From RYN-230 sp963844695 (GTDB taxonomy: Bacteria; Actinomycetota; Actinomycetes; Streptosporangiales; Streptosporangiaceae): a stretch of DNA of 64,000 nucleotides. Location: assembly GCA_963844695.1 (NCBI GenBank), contig CAWJPL010000005.1, positions 62,001 through 126,000 on the forward strand, written 5' to 3'. The notes under the pieces were generated by a model, which saw nothing but the letters and a program-made list of their open reading frames with translations, was not told the DNA's origin and did no database searches. The position numbers and the translations under genes are program-made. Positions 25,779-34,095 of the stretch are shown in pieces; positions within the stretch are counted from its first letter, which is position 1, and each line of letters begins with the position of its first letter.

Positions 25779-26015
25779 TCAGGACGCGGCGGCGTGCTCC
25801 GCGTCCAGGTCCGGGCCGTCGTCGGCGCTGTCGCAGCCGCAGTCGGCCTCGTGGCAGGCCACCATGAACAGGTGCAGGTCGGCGGTCAGGCGGCAGTCCG
25901 GGTCGTCCGAGCAGTCGGCGATGCCGTCCGGGTGCAGGATCGCGGTCCCGTGGCAGTGCTCCAGGTCCTGCTCACAGCCGGCGCACGCTTTGATGATCAC
26001 AGCTGACTCGGGCAT
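25779..26015 (-). CDS. Small cysteine/acid-rich protein
   Basis: 78 residues from ATG, with GAAGGAGCC seven bases upstream. Cysteines and histidines are clustered: ACAGCEQDLEHCHG, ADCSDDPDC, then a VACHEADCGCDSADD stretch, eight Cys in all. That suggests zinc or another metal bound structurally. The acidic C-terminus ends EHAAAS. I do not recognise a family. It stands between the methyltransferase and an IS remnant. Confidence 0.6.
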   Translation of the reverse strand: MPESAVIIKACAGCEQDLEHCHGTAILHPDGIADCSDDPDCRLTADLHLFMVACHEADCGCDSADDGPDLDAEHAAAS

Positions 26016-26117
26016 CACGGCTCCTTCCCCGTCTGATCTATCACCACCGGCCGACAGTCGCAGCCCGCCGGGCCGGCGCCGCGCAGATTACCGGGAAATC
26101 TTCCGCGTCCTGGGCAG

Positions 26118-26207
26118 TCTCCGGGTCCCGGAGGTCTCCGGGCTTCCAGGCCGTCTCCGGGCTTTCAGGCAGTCCCCGGGCTTCTAGGCACGTCCCCGGG
26201 TCCGGGG
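26118..26207. repeat. Imperfect about 20-bp tandem repeats, five units
   Basis: The units vary around GTCTCCGGGCTTCCAGGCC, the last two beginning GTCCCCGGG. They lie between the Cys-rich protein gene and an IS5-type transposase remnant. There is no coding role I can support. Confidence 0.65.
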
Positions 26208-26226
26208 CGGGCTCCGGGTTCGCCGC

Positions 26227-26337
26227 ATCGCGGTCCTGGGCGCTGGCCGTGGTGACCAGCACGGTCAGCAGCAGGCCGATCGTGTCCGCGGCGATGGACC
26301 GCCTGCGGCCGTTGATCTTCTTCCCGGCGTGGTAGCC
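26227..26337 (-). pseudogene. IS5-family transposase remnant
   Basis: The minus strand encodes GYHAGKKINGRRRSIAADTI followed by GLLLTVLVTTASAQDRDAA. This matches the conserved DDE-region block of IS5-group transposases, where [KR]-K-x-[NT]-GRKRH, a D-T-x-G-L strand and a V-Q-D-RD end are usual. Only about 37 codons remain and the flanks are unrelated. It is a dead insertion fragment. Confidence 0.75.
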
Positions 26338-26417
26338 GCGGCTGGACCGGGCGGCCGGCCTGCCGCTGTGAGAAGCCCGTTCAGGGCGCTGCCGCGCCGA
26401 AGACCAGGACGCCCGGC

Positions 26418-26786
26418 TCAGCCGCGGTCGTGCAGGGTCACCTGATAGCCGTCGGGGTCCGCGAACGTGAAAGTGCGGCCGAACGGCCCGTCGACCGGCG
26501 CTGAGACGATCGTCGTGCCGGCGGCGGCGAGCGCGTCGTGGATGTCCTGCGTGTCGGGGGCGTGCAGCCACAGCGCCATCCCCTGGCCCGGCTGCGCGAT
26601 CGCGTCCAGGTCAACGCCGGCGACGACGTCGCGGACGGCGAACGCGATCGGCTTGGTGTCGAACACGACGGCGTGCGGCGGTCCTGCGTCGGAGCGCTTC
26701 AGCCCCAGGTACTGCTCGTAGAAAGCGGCGGAACGCTCCAGGTCGCGCACCTGCAGTGAAATGAAGTCGGGTCCGGTGACGGCCAC
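26418..26786 (-). CDS. VOC family protein divergent from MarR regulator
   Basis: 122 residues from GTG at 26786, preceded by GGAGGTAAGAATC. Glyoxalase/dioxygenase-fold pattern: DFISLQVRDLERSAAFYEQY at the start and GRTFTFADPDGYQVTLHD at the end. The gene is divergent from a MarR gene across two identical palindromic sites, so it is probably that regulator's target. Likely a detoxification or antibiotic-binding role; the substrate is unknown. Confidence 0.83.
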   Translation of the reverse strand: MAVTGPDFISLQVRDLERSAAFYEQYLGLKRSDAGPPHAVVFDTKPIAFAVRDVVAGVDLDAIAQPGQGMALWLHAPDTQDIHDALAAAGTTIVSAPVDGPFGRTFTFADPDGYQVTLHDRG

Positions 26787-26807
26787 GATTCTTACCTCCT
26801 CATGATA

Positions 26808-26823
26808 TGTCAGTCTTCTGACA
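26808..26823. promoter_or_regulatory. MarR operator, site 1
   Basis: TGTCAG-TCTT-CTGACA is a perfect 6-4-6 palindrome in the divergent MarR/VOC spacer, close to the VOC start. It pairs with an equal site 28 bp away, the usual layout for a MarR dimer-controlled divergent promoter. Confidence 0.75.
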
Positions 26824-26835
26824 CACCACAATGTA

Positions 26836-26851
26836 TGTCAGACTACTGACA
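26836..26851. promoter_or_regulatory. MarR operator, site 2
   Basis: TGTCAG-ACTA-CTGACA has the same half-sites as site 1. Its last base is the A of the MarR start codon, so binding would directly block expression of the regulator (autorepression). Confidence 0.75.
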
Positions 26852-27313
26852 TGAGTCAAGGCGGGCCCGGAGTCGAGCTGGACACATCGCTGGGGTACAT
26901 GCTGAAAGCGGCCGCGAGCGCCCTGCACTCTGCCCTGGAGGCCGTGCTGAGGCCGCTGGGCATGACGATCACCCACTACGCCTGCCTGGAGCTGCTGGCC
27001 CAGCGACCGGGCCTGTCGAACTCCGAGCTTGCCCGCGGCGCCTTCGTCACCCGGCAGTCGATGAACGTGCTCCTGCAGGCCCTCGAACGCCAGGGACTCG
27101 TTGTCCGCCCAGCACGGGCACCCGTCGGCAGGGCCCTGCCGACCGAGCTGACCGCCCGCGGGCGCCGCCAGCTCGACGATGGCCAGCGCCGCGGTTCGCC
27201 GCGTCGAGCAAGACATGCTGGCCAATCTGGATGCCAGCGAACAAGATCAGATGCGGCGCCTGCTCACTGCGTGCATCGCGTCACTGACCGAACCGCCGCC
27301 ATCGGCGACGTGA
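26851..27313 (+). pseudogene. MarR family regulator with late frameshift
   Basis: It reads as a MarR winged-helix protein: YMLKAAASALHSALEAVLRP, YACLELLAQRPGLSNSELAR, then FVTRQSMNVLLQALERQGLV. After RRQLDD the frame is lost at about 27178-27182. The next frame continues correctly with ASAAVRRVEQDMLANLDASE and ends at a stop at 27311. A single extra G explains it. The DNA-binding part is intact even in the shifted version. The conserved operators suggest a working regulator, so an assembly error is quite possible. Confidence 0.72.
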
Positions 27314-27429
27314 CTCCTCCGGACCGGCCGACTAGACCAGGGCACGTGGCGCAGGCAGCACGGCCTGGTGACGCGCGGGTGCTACCTGCAGGCACCAGGC
27401 TTGCGCCTCTGCCCGGTTTCAAGCAGGCT

Positions 27430-28452
27430 CTAAGAGATCTTCCGGGCCCGCCGTTTCGGCCGGCCAGCCGCCTGGATCGCCTTGATGAGCTCCGGCTTGG
27501 ACATCTTCGACCGGCCGGGGATGTCCAGCTCCGCGGCCCGGGCCAGCAGGTCCGCCTTGGACAGCGCGTCCAGGTCCGGCGGCCCTGACTCCGCGGGCCG
27601 GCCGCTGCCTGCCGCCGGCCGGCTGCCCTTCCGGGCCTGGCCGGCCCCGGTCTCGCCGGTGCCCCCCGCCGCCGCTGGCCCCATCTTCTCGACCGACGCC
27701 TCCAGGGCCGCCATCAGGTCGATCACGTTCGACTTGGGCCGTTCCGCCTCGAACACCACGGCCTGGCCCTCCCGCTTGCGCTCGATCAGTTCCTCGACCC
27801 GGGCCCGGTAGGTGTTGTGGTAGTCCTCTGGTGCCCACGGGACCGTGAGCGACTCGACCAGCCTCTTGGCCACCTCCAGCTCACGGCCCTGGAAGCTGGC
27901 GTCCTGGGGCAGGGTCTCGAGTTCCTCGCTGGGCGAGCGGATCTCATCCCCGAAGTACATGGTCTCCAGGATCAGCACGTCGTCCCCGGGACGGACCGCG
28001 ACCAGGTGTTCCTTGTCCCGCAAGATCATGGTGGCGATGCCCACCTTGCCCGTCTCGTGCATGGCCTGCCGGAGCAGCGCGTAGGCGCGGTCCGCGCCCT
28101 TGCCGCGGGGGGCGAGGTAGTAGGTCTGCCGGAAATGCACCGGGTCGATCTCGCCCAGTTCCACGAAGTCGCTGATCTCGATGGTCTCCGACTTGCCCGG
28201 CGAGATGTCCTTCAGTTCCTCGCGGTCGACCACGACGTACTCGCCGCCGCCGAGGGGAAACCCGTTCACGATGTCCTGGGTCGCGACCTCCTCCCCGGTC
28301 ACCTCGTCGACCTTCTTGTACCGGATCCGGTGGGAGGTGCCCTTGTGCAGCTGGTTGAAGTGGATGGTCTGGTCCGCGGTGGCCGTATACAACCCCACCG
28401 GGACGTTCACCAGCCCGAAGCTAAGAAACCCCGACCAGATGGAACGCGCCAT
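27430..28452 (-). CDS. ku: Non-homologous end-joining protein Ku
   Basis: 340 residues from the ATG at 28452, opening with ARSIWSGFLSFGLVNVPVGL as in bacterial Ku. The beta-barrel DNA-encircling core follows, with HFNQLHKGTSHRIRYKKVDE and FVELGEIDPVHFRQTYYLAP. The C-terminal part has a Pro/Gly/Ala linker and a SAP/Rho-N-like module (LSKADLLARAAELDIPGRSK), then a basic end. Ku binds double-strand ends and recruits LigD. No ligD is in the window. The extended basic C-terminus is common in actinomycete Ku. Confidence 0.95.
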   Translation of the reverse strand: MARSIWSGFLSFGLVNVPVGLYTATADQTIHFNQLHKGTSHRIRYKKVDEVTGEEVATQDIVNGFPLGGGEYVVVDREELKDISPGKSETIEISDFVELGEIDPVHFRQTYYLAPRGKGADRAYALLRQAMHETGKVGIATMILRDKEHLVAVRPGDDVLILETMYFGDEIRSPSEELETLPQDASFQGRELEVAKRLVESLTVPWAPEDYHNTYRARVEELIERKREGQAVVFEAERPKSNVIDLMAALEASVEKMGPAAAGGTGETGAGQARKGSRPAAGSGRPAESGPPDLDALSKADLLARAAELDIPGRSKMSKPELIKAIQAAGRPKRRARKIS

Positions 28453-28639
28453 GCTCTCTCCCAAGGTCCAGACGTCACGGCCGGCGTTCCCAGCGATCCT
28501 TCCTAGCGGACCCGGCACGTGGCTGCTGAGCCGCGTCGTGGATCTTGATTCTATGCTGCGACCCGGCGATGACCAGGGACTACCTACCCCGGGGAGAGAA
28601 AGGGAAGCTGACCGGAGAGGGAGCAGGAGCCGACGTTAG

Positions 28640-28672
28640 TGCCCCCGGGACGGCGGTTCCGTCCCGGGGGCA
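28640..28672 (-). terminator. Perfect 14-bp hairpin downstream of the DUF6458 gene
   Basis: TGCCCCCGGGACGG pairs with CCGTCCCGGGGGCA around a 5-nt loop, just beyond the stop of the minus-strand DUF6458 gene. It is a strong stem without a T-run. The rest of 28453-28685 holds no gene. Confidence 0.7.
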
Positions 28673-28685
28673 GCAGCGGTCCGGC

Positions 28686-28934
28686 TTAGAGCGGAGGCTC
28701 GGTGTAGCGGCGCTCCTCGTACACCTCGGTCCGCGGAGCCGCCGCCGACGTGGTGGTGACGGCCCGGCGCCTGCGCCCGAACATCCACACGAGCGAGATG
28801 ATCAGGCCCACGACGCCGGCGATGATCAGGATCACCCCGACGAGCTGCAGGTCAATGCCCGAAGGCGAATAGCTGATGGCAAACCTTAAAATCGCACCGA
28901 TCACGATGAGCGCGATGCTGCCGCCGTAGGTCAT
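28686..28934 (-). CDS. DUF6458 family small membrane protein
   Basis: 82 residues from ATG, with AGGAGG nine bases upstream. MTYGGSIALIVIGAILRFAI, then a second helix VGVILIIAGVVGLIISLVWM and a basic cytoplasmic tail (RRRRAV). This is the two-helix pattern of the actinobacterial DUF6458 family. The function is unknown. Its own terminator follows, so it is monocistronic. Confidence 0.85.
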   Translation of the reverse strand: MTYGGSIALIVIGAILRFAISYSPSGIDLQLVGVILIIAGVVGLIISLVWMFGRRRRAVTTTSAAAPRTEVYEERRYTEPPL

Positions 28935-29094
28935 GGACAACTACCTCCTGTCGCCTCGGGCGGGGCAGCTACCGCCGCCCCGCCCGGACAAGGCGTATTC
29001 GCCCCCGGCCGATCAGTCCGCAGGGCCCGTGGCGCCCAGCTTCCCCGTAACGGCCGGGGCACACGTGCCCTCACGTGATTCTTGGCTGGCCCGG

Positions 29095-30414
29095 TCAGCG
29101 AGCACTGGGCACTGGATCGGCGCCCGCTGCCGCAGGCTCCGCCGCGACAGGCTCGGCCGCCGCGGGCTCGGCTGCCGCGGGCTCGGCCGACGCCGGGATC
29201 GGATCACCGGGCGCGAGCACCGGCGCGTCCACCGTTATCAGGCCGGGGTACTTCAGCCCGGTTCCGGTGTTCAGCACGACCACCTCGTCGCTGGCGGCCA
29301 GCCAGCCGGACTCGCGCAGCTGCCGGACGGCCGTGACGCAGGCGGCCCCCTCGGGGCAGATCAGGCTGCCTTCCAGCCGGGCTATCTCGCGCTGGTCCGC
29401 CAGCAGGTCCTCGTCGTCCACGGCGATGGCGGTCCCCCCGGTCCCCCGCACCGCGTCGAGCACCAGGAAGTCGCCGAGGGCCTTGGGGACGGTGATGCCG
29501 AAGGCGACCGTGCGGGGGTCCGGCCAGGGCTGGCTCTCCGCGGCGCCGCTGGTGAACGCGGCCACGATCGGTGCGCACCCGCTGGCCTGCACCGCGACCA
29601 GCCGGGGCAGCTTGCCGTCGACCCAGCCCAGGTCGCGCAGCTCCCGCAGCGCCTTGTGGATGCCGATGATGCCCACCCCGCCGCCAGCCGGATAGACGAT
29701 CACGTCGGGCAGCCGCCAGCCGAGCTGCTCGGCGATCTCGTACCCCATGGTCTTCTTGCCCTCGAGCCGGTACGGCTCCTTCAGCGTGGAGACGTTCTGG
29801 TAGCCCGGGCGCCCGGGGAGCGCCGCGGCGATCATCGCGCCCGCCTCCCCGATGTGCCCGTCGACCAGGTAGAGCTCGGCGCCCGCCGCGGCGCACTCGG
29901 CGCGGGTGATGGACGGCGCGGCGGCGGGCATCACGATGAGGCTGCGCAGCCCGGCCCGGGCGGCGTAGACGGCCCAGGCCGCGCCCGCGTTGCCGTTGGT
30001 GGGCATGGCCACCCCGGACACGCCGAGCTCGGCCGCCCTGGACACCCCGACGGCCGCGCCGCGGGCCTTGAAGGTGCCGGTCGGGGTGAGCCCTTCGTCT
30101 TTCATCCAGAGCCCGGGCACCCCGATCGACTCACCCAGCCGGGTCATCGGCAAGAGCGGGGTCATGCCCTCCCCCAGGCTGATCACCCGCCGGGCGTCGG
30201 TCACCGGGAGCAGCTCGTGATAGCGCCACAAGTCGGGCGGCCGGCCGGCGATGTCTTCGCGGCTGACCTGGGCACTGACCCGCTCGATGTCGTAGCGCGC
30301 GAGCAGCGGCGCGCCGCAGGTGCAGGTGCCCTGCACCTGGCGCGCGTCGTATCCGGTGCCGCACCGGGAGCATTCGAGGTGGCTGAGGGCTGAATAAGGC
30401 ATGAAGGTGTTCAT
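29095..30414 (-). CDS. thrC: Threonine synthase
   Basis: 439 residues. This PLP enzyme converts O-phosphohomoserine to threonine. It starts with a zinc-ribbon-like CSRCG...CTCG pair (15-34), then SLGEGMTPL. The PLP Lys is in LTPTGTFKARGA, the substrate loop is PTNGNAGAAWA and the glycine-rich phosphate loop is YPAGGGVGI. The C-terminus carries an AEPAAAEPAAAEPVAAEP repeat tail of about 30 residues, unusual for the enzyme and encoded by GCCGCGGGCTCGG-type repeats. It lies 87 bp after trxA on the same strand. Confidence 0.93.
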   Translation of the reverse strand: MNTFMPYSALSHLECSRCGTGYDARQVQGTCTCGAPLLARYDIERVSAQVSREDIAGRPPDLWRYHELLPVTDARRVISLGEGMTPLLPMTRLGESIGVPGLWMKDEGLTPTGTFKARGAAVGVSRAAELGVSGVAMPTNGNAGAAWAVYAARAGLRSLIVMPAAAPSITRAECAAAGAELYLVDGHIGEAGAMIAAALPGRPGYQNVSTLKEPYRLEGKKTMGYEIAEQLGWRLPDVIVYPAGGGVGIIGIHKALRELRDLGWVDGKLPRLVAVQASGCAPIVAAFTSGAAESQPWPDPRTVAFGITVPKALGDFLVLDAVRGTGGTAIAVDDEDLLADQREIARLEGSLICPEGAACVTAVRQLRESGWLAASDEVVVLNTGTGLKYPGLITVDAPVLAPGDPIPASAEPAAAEPAAAEPVAAEPAAAGADPVPSAR

Positions 30415-30501
30415 GCCCAGCCGCTCGCGTTCTCACCAGCAACGCCCGTTCATTGCGGGCTCTCCGGCAGCACGAGCCCGGCCGCCCGCTCCGCGGACCC
30501 G

Positions 30502-30825
30502 TTACAGGAAGTCGGCGACCTCGCGCAGCAGCGCGGCCTTGGACCGGGCCCCGACCAGCTCCTTGACCACCTGGCCGCCGTCGAACACGCTGATCGTGGG
30601 GATGAGCATGACGCCGTAGTTCACCGTGGTCTGCGGGTTCTCGTCCGCGTTCACCTTGACCACCTCGATCGCGTCCCCGTGCTCCGCGGCGATCGCCTCG
30701 AGGACCGGCCCGAGCTGGCGGCACGGGCCACACCACTCGGCCCAGTACTCCACGATCACCGGCTTGGTGCTGCGCACCACCGAGTCCTCGAAGCTGTCGT
30801 CCGTTACTGCCTTGACCGCACCCAT
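30502..30825 (-). CDS. trxA: Thioredoxin
   Basis: 107 residues from the ATG at 30825, with AAAGGAG upstream. Classic thioredoxin: active site AEWCGPCRQLGP, with VKVNADENPQTTVNYGVMLI and the cis-Pro in LIPTISVF. It is a cytosolic disulfide reductant. It follows the MerR-family gene by 49 bp on the same strand, so both probably form a metal- or redox-responsive transcript. thrC follows. Confidence 0.93.
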   Translation of the reverse strand: MGAVKAVTDDSFEDSVVRSTKPVIVEYWAEWCGPCRQLGPVLEAIAAEHGDAIEVVKVNADENPQTTVNYGVMLIPTISVFDGGQVVKELVGARSKAALLREVADFL

Positions 30826-30837
30826 GACGGTGCTCCT

Positions 30838-30875
30838 TTCGGTGAGACGCGCCGCTTTCGGTGAGACGCGCCGCT
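30838..30875. repeat. 19-bp exact tandem duplication at the MerR stop
   Basis: TTTCGGTGAGACGCGCCGC occurs twice in a row (30838-30856 and 30857-30875). The second copy ends at the first base of the MerR stop triplet on the plus-strand numbering, and the first includes the upstream part of the trxA leader. It duplicates the spacer between merR and trxA. Confidence 0.8.
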
Positions 30876-31348
30876 CAGCGCGGGCTCGAGACGGCGCTGC
30901 TGGAGAGGTGGTCGTGCTCGCCGCCGAGGTCGCGGTCGGCGAGGTCCCGGTCGCCGAGGTGCCCGTCGCCGAGGTGCAGGGCCAGGCAGTCGGCGCTGCT
31001 GCCGTGCGCGCAGACCTGGACCAGGCGGCGCAGCCGGCACTGCAGCCGGGCCAGCTCGGCGAGCTGGCCGGCGACCGCGGCCAGCTTGGCCTCGGCCGCC
31101 CGGACGATCTCGTCGGTGGACCGGGCCTCGGCGGGGCCGAGCAGGTCGCTGATCTCGGCCAGGGTGAAGCCGAGCCCCCGGGCCCGGCGGATGAACGCCA
31201 GCCGCCACCGGTCGTCCTCGGTGTACTCACGGAATCCGGACCTGCCCCGGGCGGGCTGCGCCAGCAACCCACGCCGCTGATAGAACCGGACCGTCTCGAC
31301 TCCGACCCCTTCGGCGTCAGCGAATTTCCCGATCGTCAACCCAGCCAT
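30875..31348 (-). CDS. MerR family metal/thiol-responsive regulator
   Basis: 157 residues. The winged HTH (1-70) reads TIGKFADAEGVGVETVRFYQ, then GFREYTEDDRWRLAFIRRAR, followed by the dimerisation helix. Cys113 and Cys121 form a C-x7-C loop and residue 77 is Ser, the combination known from CueR-type monovalent metal sensors. Hg- and Zn-sensing members carry Cys near 79-82. The C-terminus contains a short acidic/His repeat (GDGHLGDRDLADRDLGGEHD) that may be extra. It is the first gene before trxA, and a perfect dyad lies in its own promoter. Confidence 0.85.
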   Translation of the reverse strand: MAGLTIGKFADAEGVGVETVRFYQRRGLLAQPARGRSGFREYTEDDRWRLAFIRRARGLGFTLAEISDLLGPAEARSTDEIVRAAEAKLAAVAGQLAELARLQCRLRRLVQVCAHGSSADCLALHLGDGHLGDRDLADRDLGGEHDHLSSSAVSSPR

Positions 31349-31355
31349 AATCGGA

Positions 31356-31386
31356 AGCTAGCAGCCGTACTCCGGTACGGAGTCAA
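31356..31386 (-). promoter_or_regulatory. MerR-type promoter/operator, probably leaderless
   Basis: On the minus strand, TTGACT (-35) is followed by a 19-bp spacer and CTAGCT (-10). The dyad CCGTAC-CGGA-GTACGG (31365-31380) fills the spacer, as in MerR-activated promoters. Its half-sites equal those of classical mercury-resistance operators. The ATG of the MerR gene begins 7 bases after the -10, so the transcript would start at or next to the start codon. Confidence 0.75.
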
Positions 31387-31484
31387 GCGATGCGCCGCAC
31401 CCTCCTGACCCGGTAGGTAGTGAGCAGCCACGATGTCGGCGAGAATGTCTGTATGACCGTCCTCAGCCGGCCTCAGGTAAGCCC

Positions 31485-34094
31485 GTGCAGCCAGCTCCGG
31501 CGCCGCTAGTGCCGGGGCCGCGCGCGGCGGCGGCGCGAGCTCCCGTCCAGCTCGCGGTGTCGGGGCTCCGGGTCCGTTTCGGCCGGCTGACGGCCCTGGA
31601 CGGGGTGGACCTCACCGTGCGGGCGGGCGAGGTGGTCGCCCTGGCCGGCGAGAACGGTGCGGGGAAGAGCACGCTGATCCGGTGCATCGCCGGGGACATC
31701 GCTCCCACCTCGGGCGTGATCGCGCTGGACGGGCGGCCGGTGCCGCCGGACACGCTGGGGGCCAAGCGGCAGGGCATCTCGGTGGTCTGGCAGGACCTGG
31801 CCCTGTGCGACAACCTGGACATCGCGTCCAACGTGATGCTCGGCCGTGAGCACCGCCGCCAGCTGCTGTCCGGCATCCGGATGCGCACTGACGCCGCTGC
31901 CATCTTCGAGCGGCTGGGCGTCCCGCTCCCGGACCCGGAACGCTCGGTCCGGTCGCTGTCCGGCGGGCAGCGGCAGCTGGTCGCCGTGGCCCGGGCCGTG
32001 GTTCACCAGCCCCGGCTGCTCCTGCTCGACGAGCCCACCGCGTCGCTGGGCGTGCAGGAATCGGCGCTGGTGGAAGAGCTGATCGCGCGGGTGCGGGCGC
32101 AGGGCACGACGATCCTGCTCGCGTGCCACGACATCAGCCAGATGTTCCGGCTGGCCGACCGGATCGCGGTCCTGCGGCATGGGCAGCTCGTCGCCGAGGT
32201 AGCGCCGAGTGAGGTGCATCCCGGTGACGTCGTGGCCCTGGTGTCCGGCCAGGAAGTGGACGCCTCGGCCCGGCGCCAGCTGACCCGGCTGCACGGCCTG
32301 ACCGACCGGCTGGTGTCGGCGGACCCGTCGTCCAGCCTGTCGCTGATCCTGTCCGCCCTGGGCGCGGCGCTGGGCAGCGAGCGGCTGTGCATCCACTTGC
32401 TGGCCGACTCCAGGCTGGTCTGCGCGGCGTCGCTGGGACTCGCGCCTCCGCTGCTGTCCCCGTGGTCGGACCTGCCGCTGGGCCCGGCGGGCGGCCCGGC
32501 CGGGCTGGCCGCGGCCGCCCAGTGCCCGATCATCGAAGAAGACGTGCAGGTCGGGGCGGCCTGGGCTCCCTTCGCCGAGCTGGCCAAGTCATCGAAGGTC
32601 GCTAGCTCCTGGTCGGTTCCGGTGCTGGGCCCGGGCGGGCTCCTCGGCGTCATCACCGTATTCCGGGCCACCACCGGCAAGCCGCAGCGTGACGACCTCG
32701 ACCTGGCCACCCTGTACGCCGGCTACGCGGCCAGCGCTATCGAGCGGGACCAGCTACTCGACGAGGTCACCTCCCGTAACCGGGTGCTGGAGACGATCCG
32801 GGAAATGCTGGAGACCCTGGCCGGGCCTATCCCGGTGGCCGACGGGCTGGACATCGCCCTGCAACTGCTCCGCCGGGGCCTGGAAGCCGACGAGGTGGCG
32901 CTCATCGTCCGGCCACCGGACGGGCCGCCCACCTGCCGGGCCTCAGATGGCGTGGACCCGGCTGACCCGGACGCGAAGGAGGACCGCCCGGCCGCGTCCC
33001 CGGCCGCGCGGCACGCCGCGGCGACGGCCCTCACTCAGGCGGGCCAGCAGGACGTGGCCGTACAGCGCAGCTGCACCGACCGTGACTGGCTGCTCTCGGT
33101 GCCCTTTCCCGCTCCCGGCGGCCTGGCCGCGCTGGTCGCCCGGTGGCAGGCCGGCCCTCCGCCGGCCGATTCCGCGGCCCTGCTGGAAGACGCGGCGCAC
33201 TCGCTGCGGCTGGCTCTGGAGCGGGAGGAAGCCTGGTTCGCCAACCAGGAGACGGCCGCCCTGCGCCGGTCCCGGGAGCTGCAGCGCGGCTTCCTGTCCC
33301 GGCTGAGCCACGAGCTGCGCACCCCGCTCACCGCGATCAGGGGATACGCCTCCAGCCTGTTGCAGACCGATGTGACCTGGGACGACGAATCAGAGCAGCG
33401 GTTCCTGACCCGGATCGCAGCGGAGTCGTCCCGGCTCGGCCGGCTCGTGGATGACCTGCTGCGCTTCTCCGCGATCGAGTCCGGCGTCCTGCAACTGCAG
33501 CGGGATTGGTGTGACATCTCACTGGTCCTCGACGCCGCGATCGCGTGCCTGCCTCCGTCGGGGGCGCTGCTGGTCAGCGTGCGGTGCGCGGCCGGCCTGC
33601 CGCCCATCTGGGCCGACCACGACCGTCTGGAGCAGGTCTTCGTGAACCTGCTGACCAACGCGGTCGGCCACAACCCGCCCGGCACCCGGGTGATGGTCAC
33701 CGCGAGCGCGGACGGCCCGGACAAGGTGGTGGTCAGCGTGGCCGACAACGGGCCGGGGATGCAGCCCGACGTCGCCCAGGCCCTGTTCGAGCCGATGCGC
33801 CGCCGTCGCTCCCCCAGCTCCGGTTCGGGTCTGGGGCTGTCCATCGCCCGGGGCATCGTCGAGGCGCACGGCGGCCGGATGGACCTGGTCCAGCCGGTCC
33901 AGGGCACCTGCTTCCGGATCCTGCTGCCCGTGGAGAACCCCGACAGCCAGGTCGCGCTCGGCACGCCCGCCACCGATGACACCGGGGAGACGGGGACCAC
34001 GGGGGAGCCGGGGACCACGGGCGAGACGGAGACGGCCGGGGCGCCGGGGATGGCTGCCGAAACTGTGGCGGCGCCGGCGAGGGGAGCTAGCTGA
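31485..34094 (+). CDS. Hybrid sugar-type ABC ATPase / GAF / sensor histidine kinase
   Basis: 869 residues from GTG; no better in-frame start is seen. Residues 20-255 form a complete ABC ATPase of the ribose/xylose class: Walker A GENGAGKS (55-62), Q103, signature LSGGQ (158-162), Walker B LLLLDEP (179-185) and H-loop His215. Residues about 265-420 and 435-580 look like two GAF-like sensor domains. The kinase follows: phospho-acceptor His609 in SHELRTP, N-box NLLTNA (721-726), G1 VADNGPGM (751-758) and G2 GSGLGLSIARG. There is no membrane helix, so it is cytosolic. The ABC part closely resembles the transport ATPase at 36422 (shared QDLALCDNLDI). The response regulator starts one base after its stop. 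Confidence 0.92.
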   Translation: MQPAPAPLVPGPRAAAARAPVQLAVSGLRVRFGRLTALDGVDLTVRAGEVVALAGENGAGKSTLIRCIAGDIAPTSGVIALDGRPVPPDTLGAKRQGISVVWQDLALCDNLDIASNVMLGREHRRQLLSGIRMRTDAAAIFERLGVPLPDPERSVRSLSGGQRQLVAVARAVVHQPRLLLLDEPTASLGVQESALVEELIARVRAQGTTILLACHDISQMFRLADRIAVLRHGQLVAEVAPSEVHPGDVVALVSGQEVDASARRQLTRLHGLTDRLVSADPSSSLSLILSALGAALGSERLCIHLLADSRLVCAASLGLAPPLLSPWSDLPLGPAGGPAGLAAAAQCPIIEEDVQVGAAWAPFAELAKSSKVASSWSVPVLGPGGLLGVITVFRATTGKPQRDDLDLATLYAGYAASAIERDQLLDEVTSRNRVLETIREMLETLAGPIPVADGLDIALQLLRRGLEADEVALIVRPPDGPPTCRASDGVDPADPDAKEDRPAASPAARHAAATALTQAGQQDVAVQRSCTDRDWLLSVPFPAPGGLAALVARWQAGPPPADSAALLEDAAHSLRLALEREEAWFANQETAALRRSRELQRGFLSRLSHELRTPLTAIRGYASSLLQTDVTWDDESEQRFLTRIAAESSRLGRLVDDLLRFSAIESGVLQLQRDWCDISLVLDAAIACLPPSGALLVSVRCAAGLPPIWADHDRLEQVFVNLLTNAVGHNPPGTRVMVTASADGPDKVVVSVADNGPGMQPDVAQALFEPMRRRRSPSSGSGLGLSIARGIVEAHGGRMDLVQPVQGTCFRILLPVENPDSQVALGTPATDDTGETGTTGEPGTTGETETAGAPGMAAETVAAPARGAS

Positions 34095-34095
34095 C

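Noticed and set aside
26118..26207. CRISPR-like array
   Set aside because: The units are contiguous and imperfect, without unique spacers, and no cas gene is present. Tandem repeats fit better.
31453..31510. ATG at 31453 as the start of the hybrid kinase
   Set aside because: It is not in frame with the ABC domain, and its own frame stops within about 20 codons. The GTG at 31485 is the only suitable in-frame start found.
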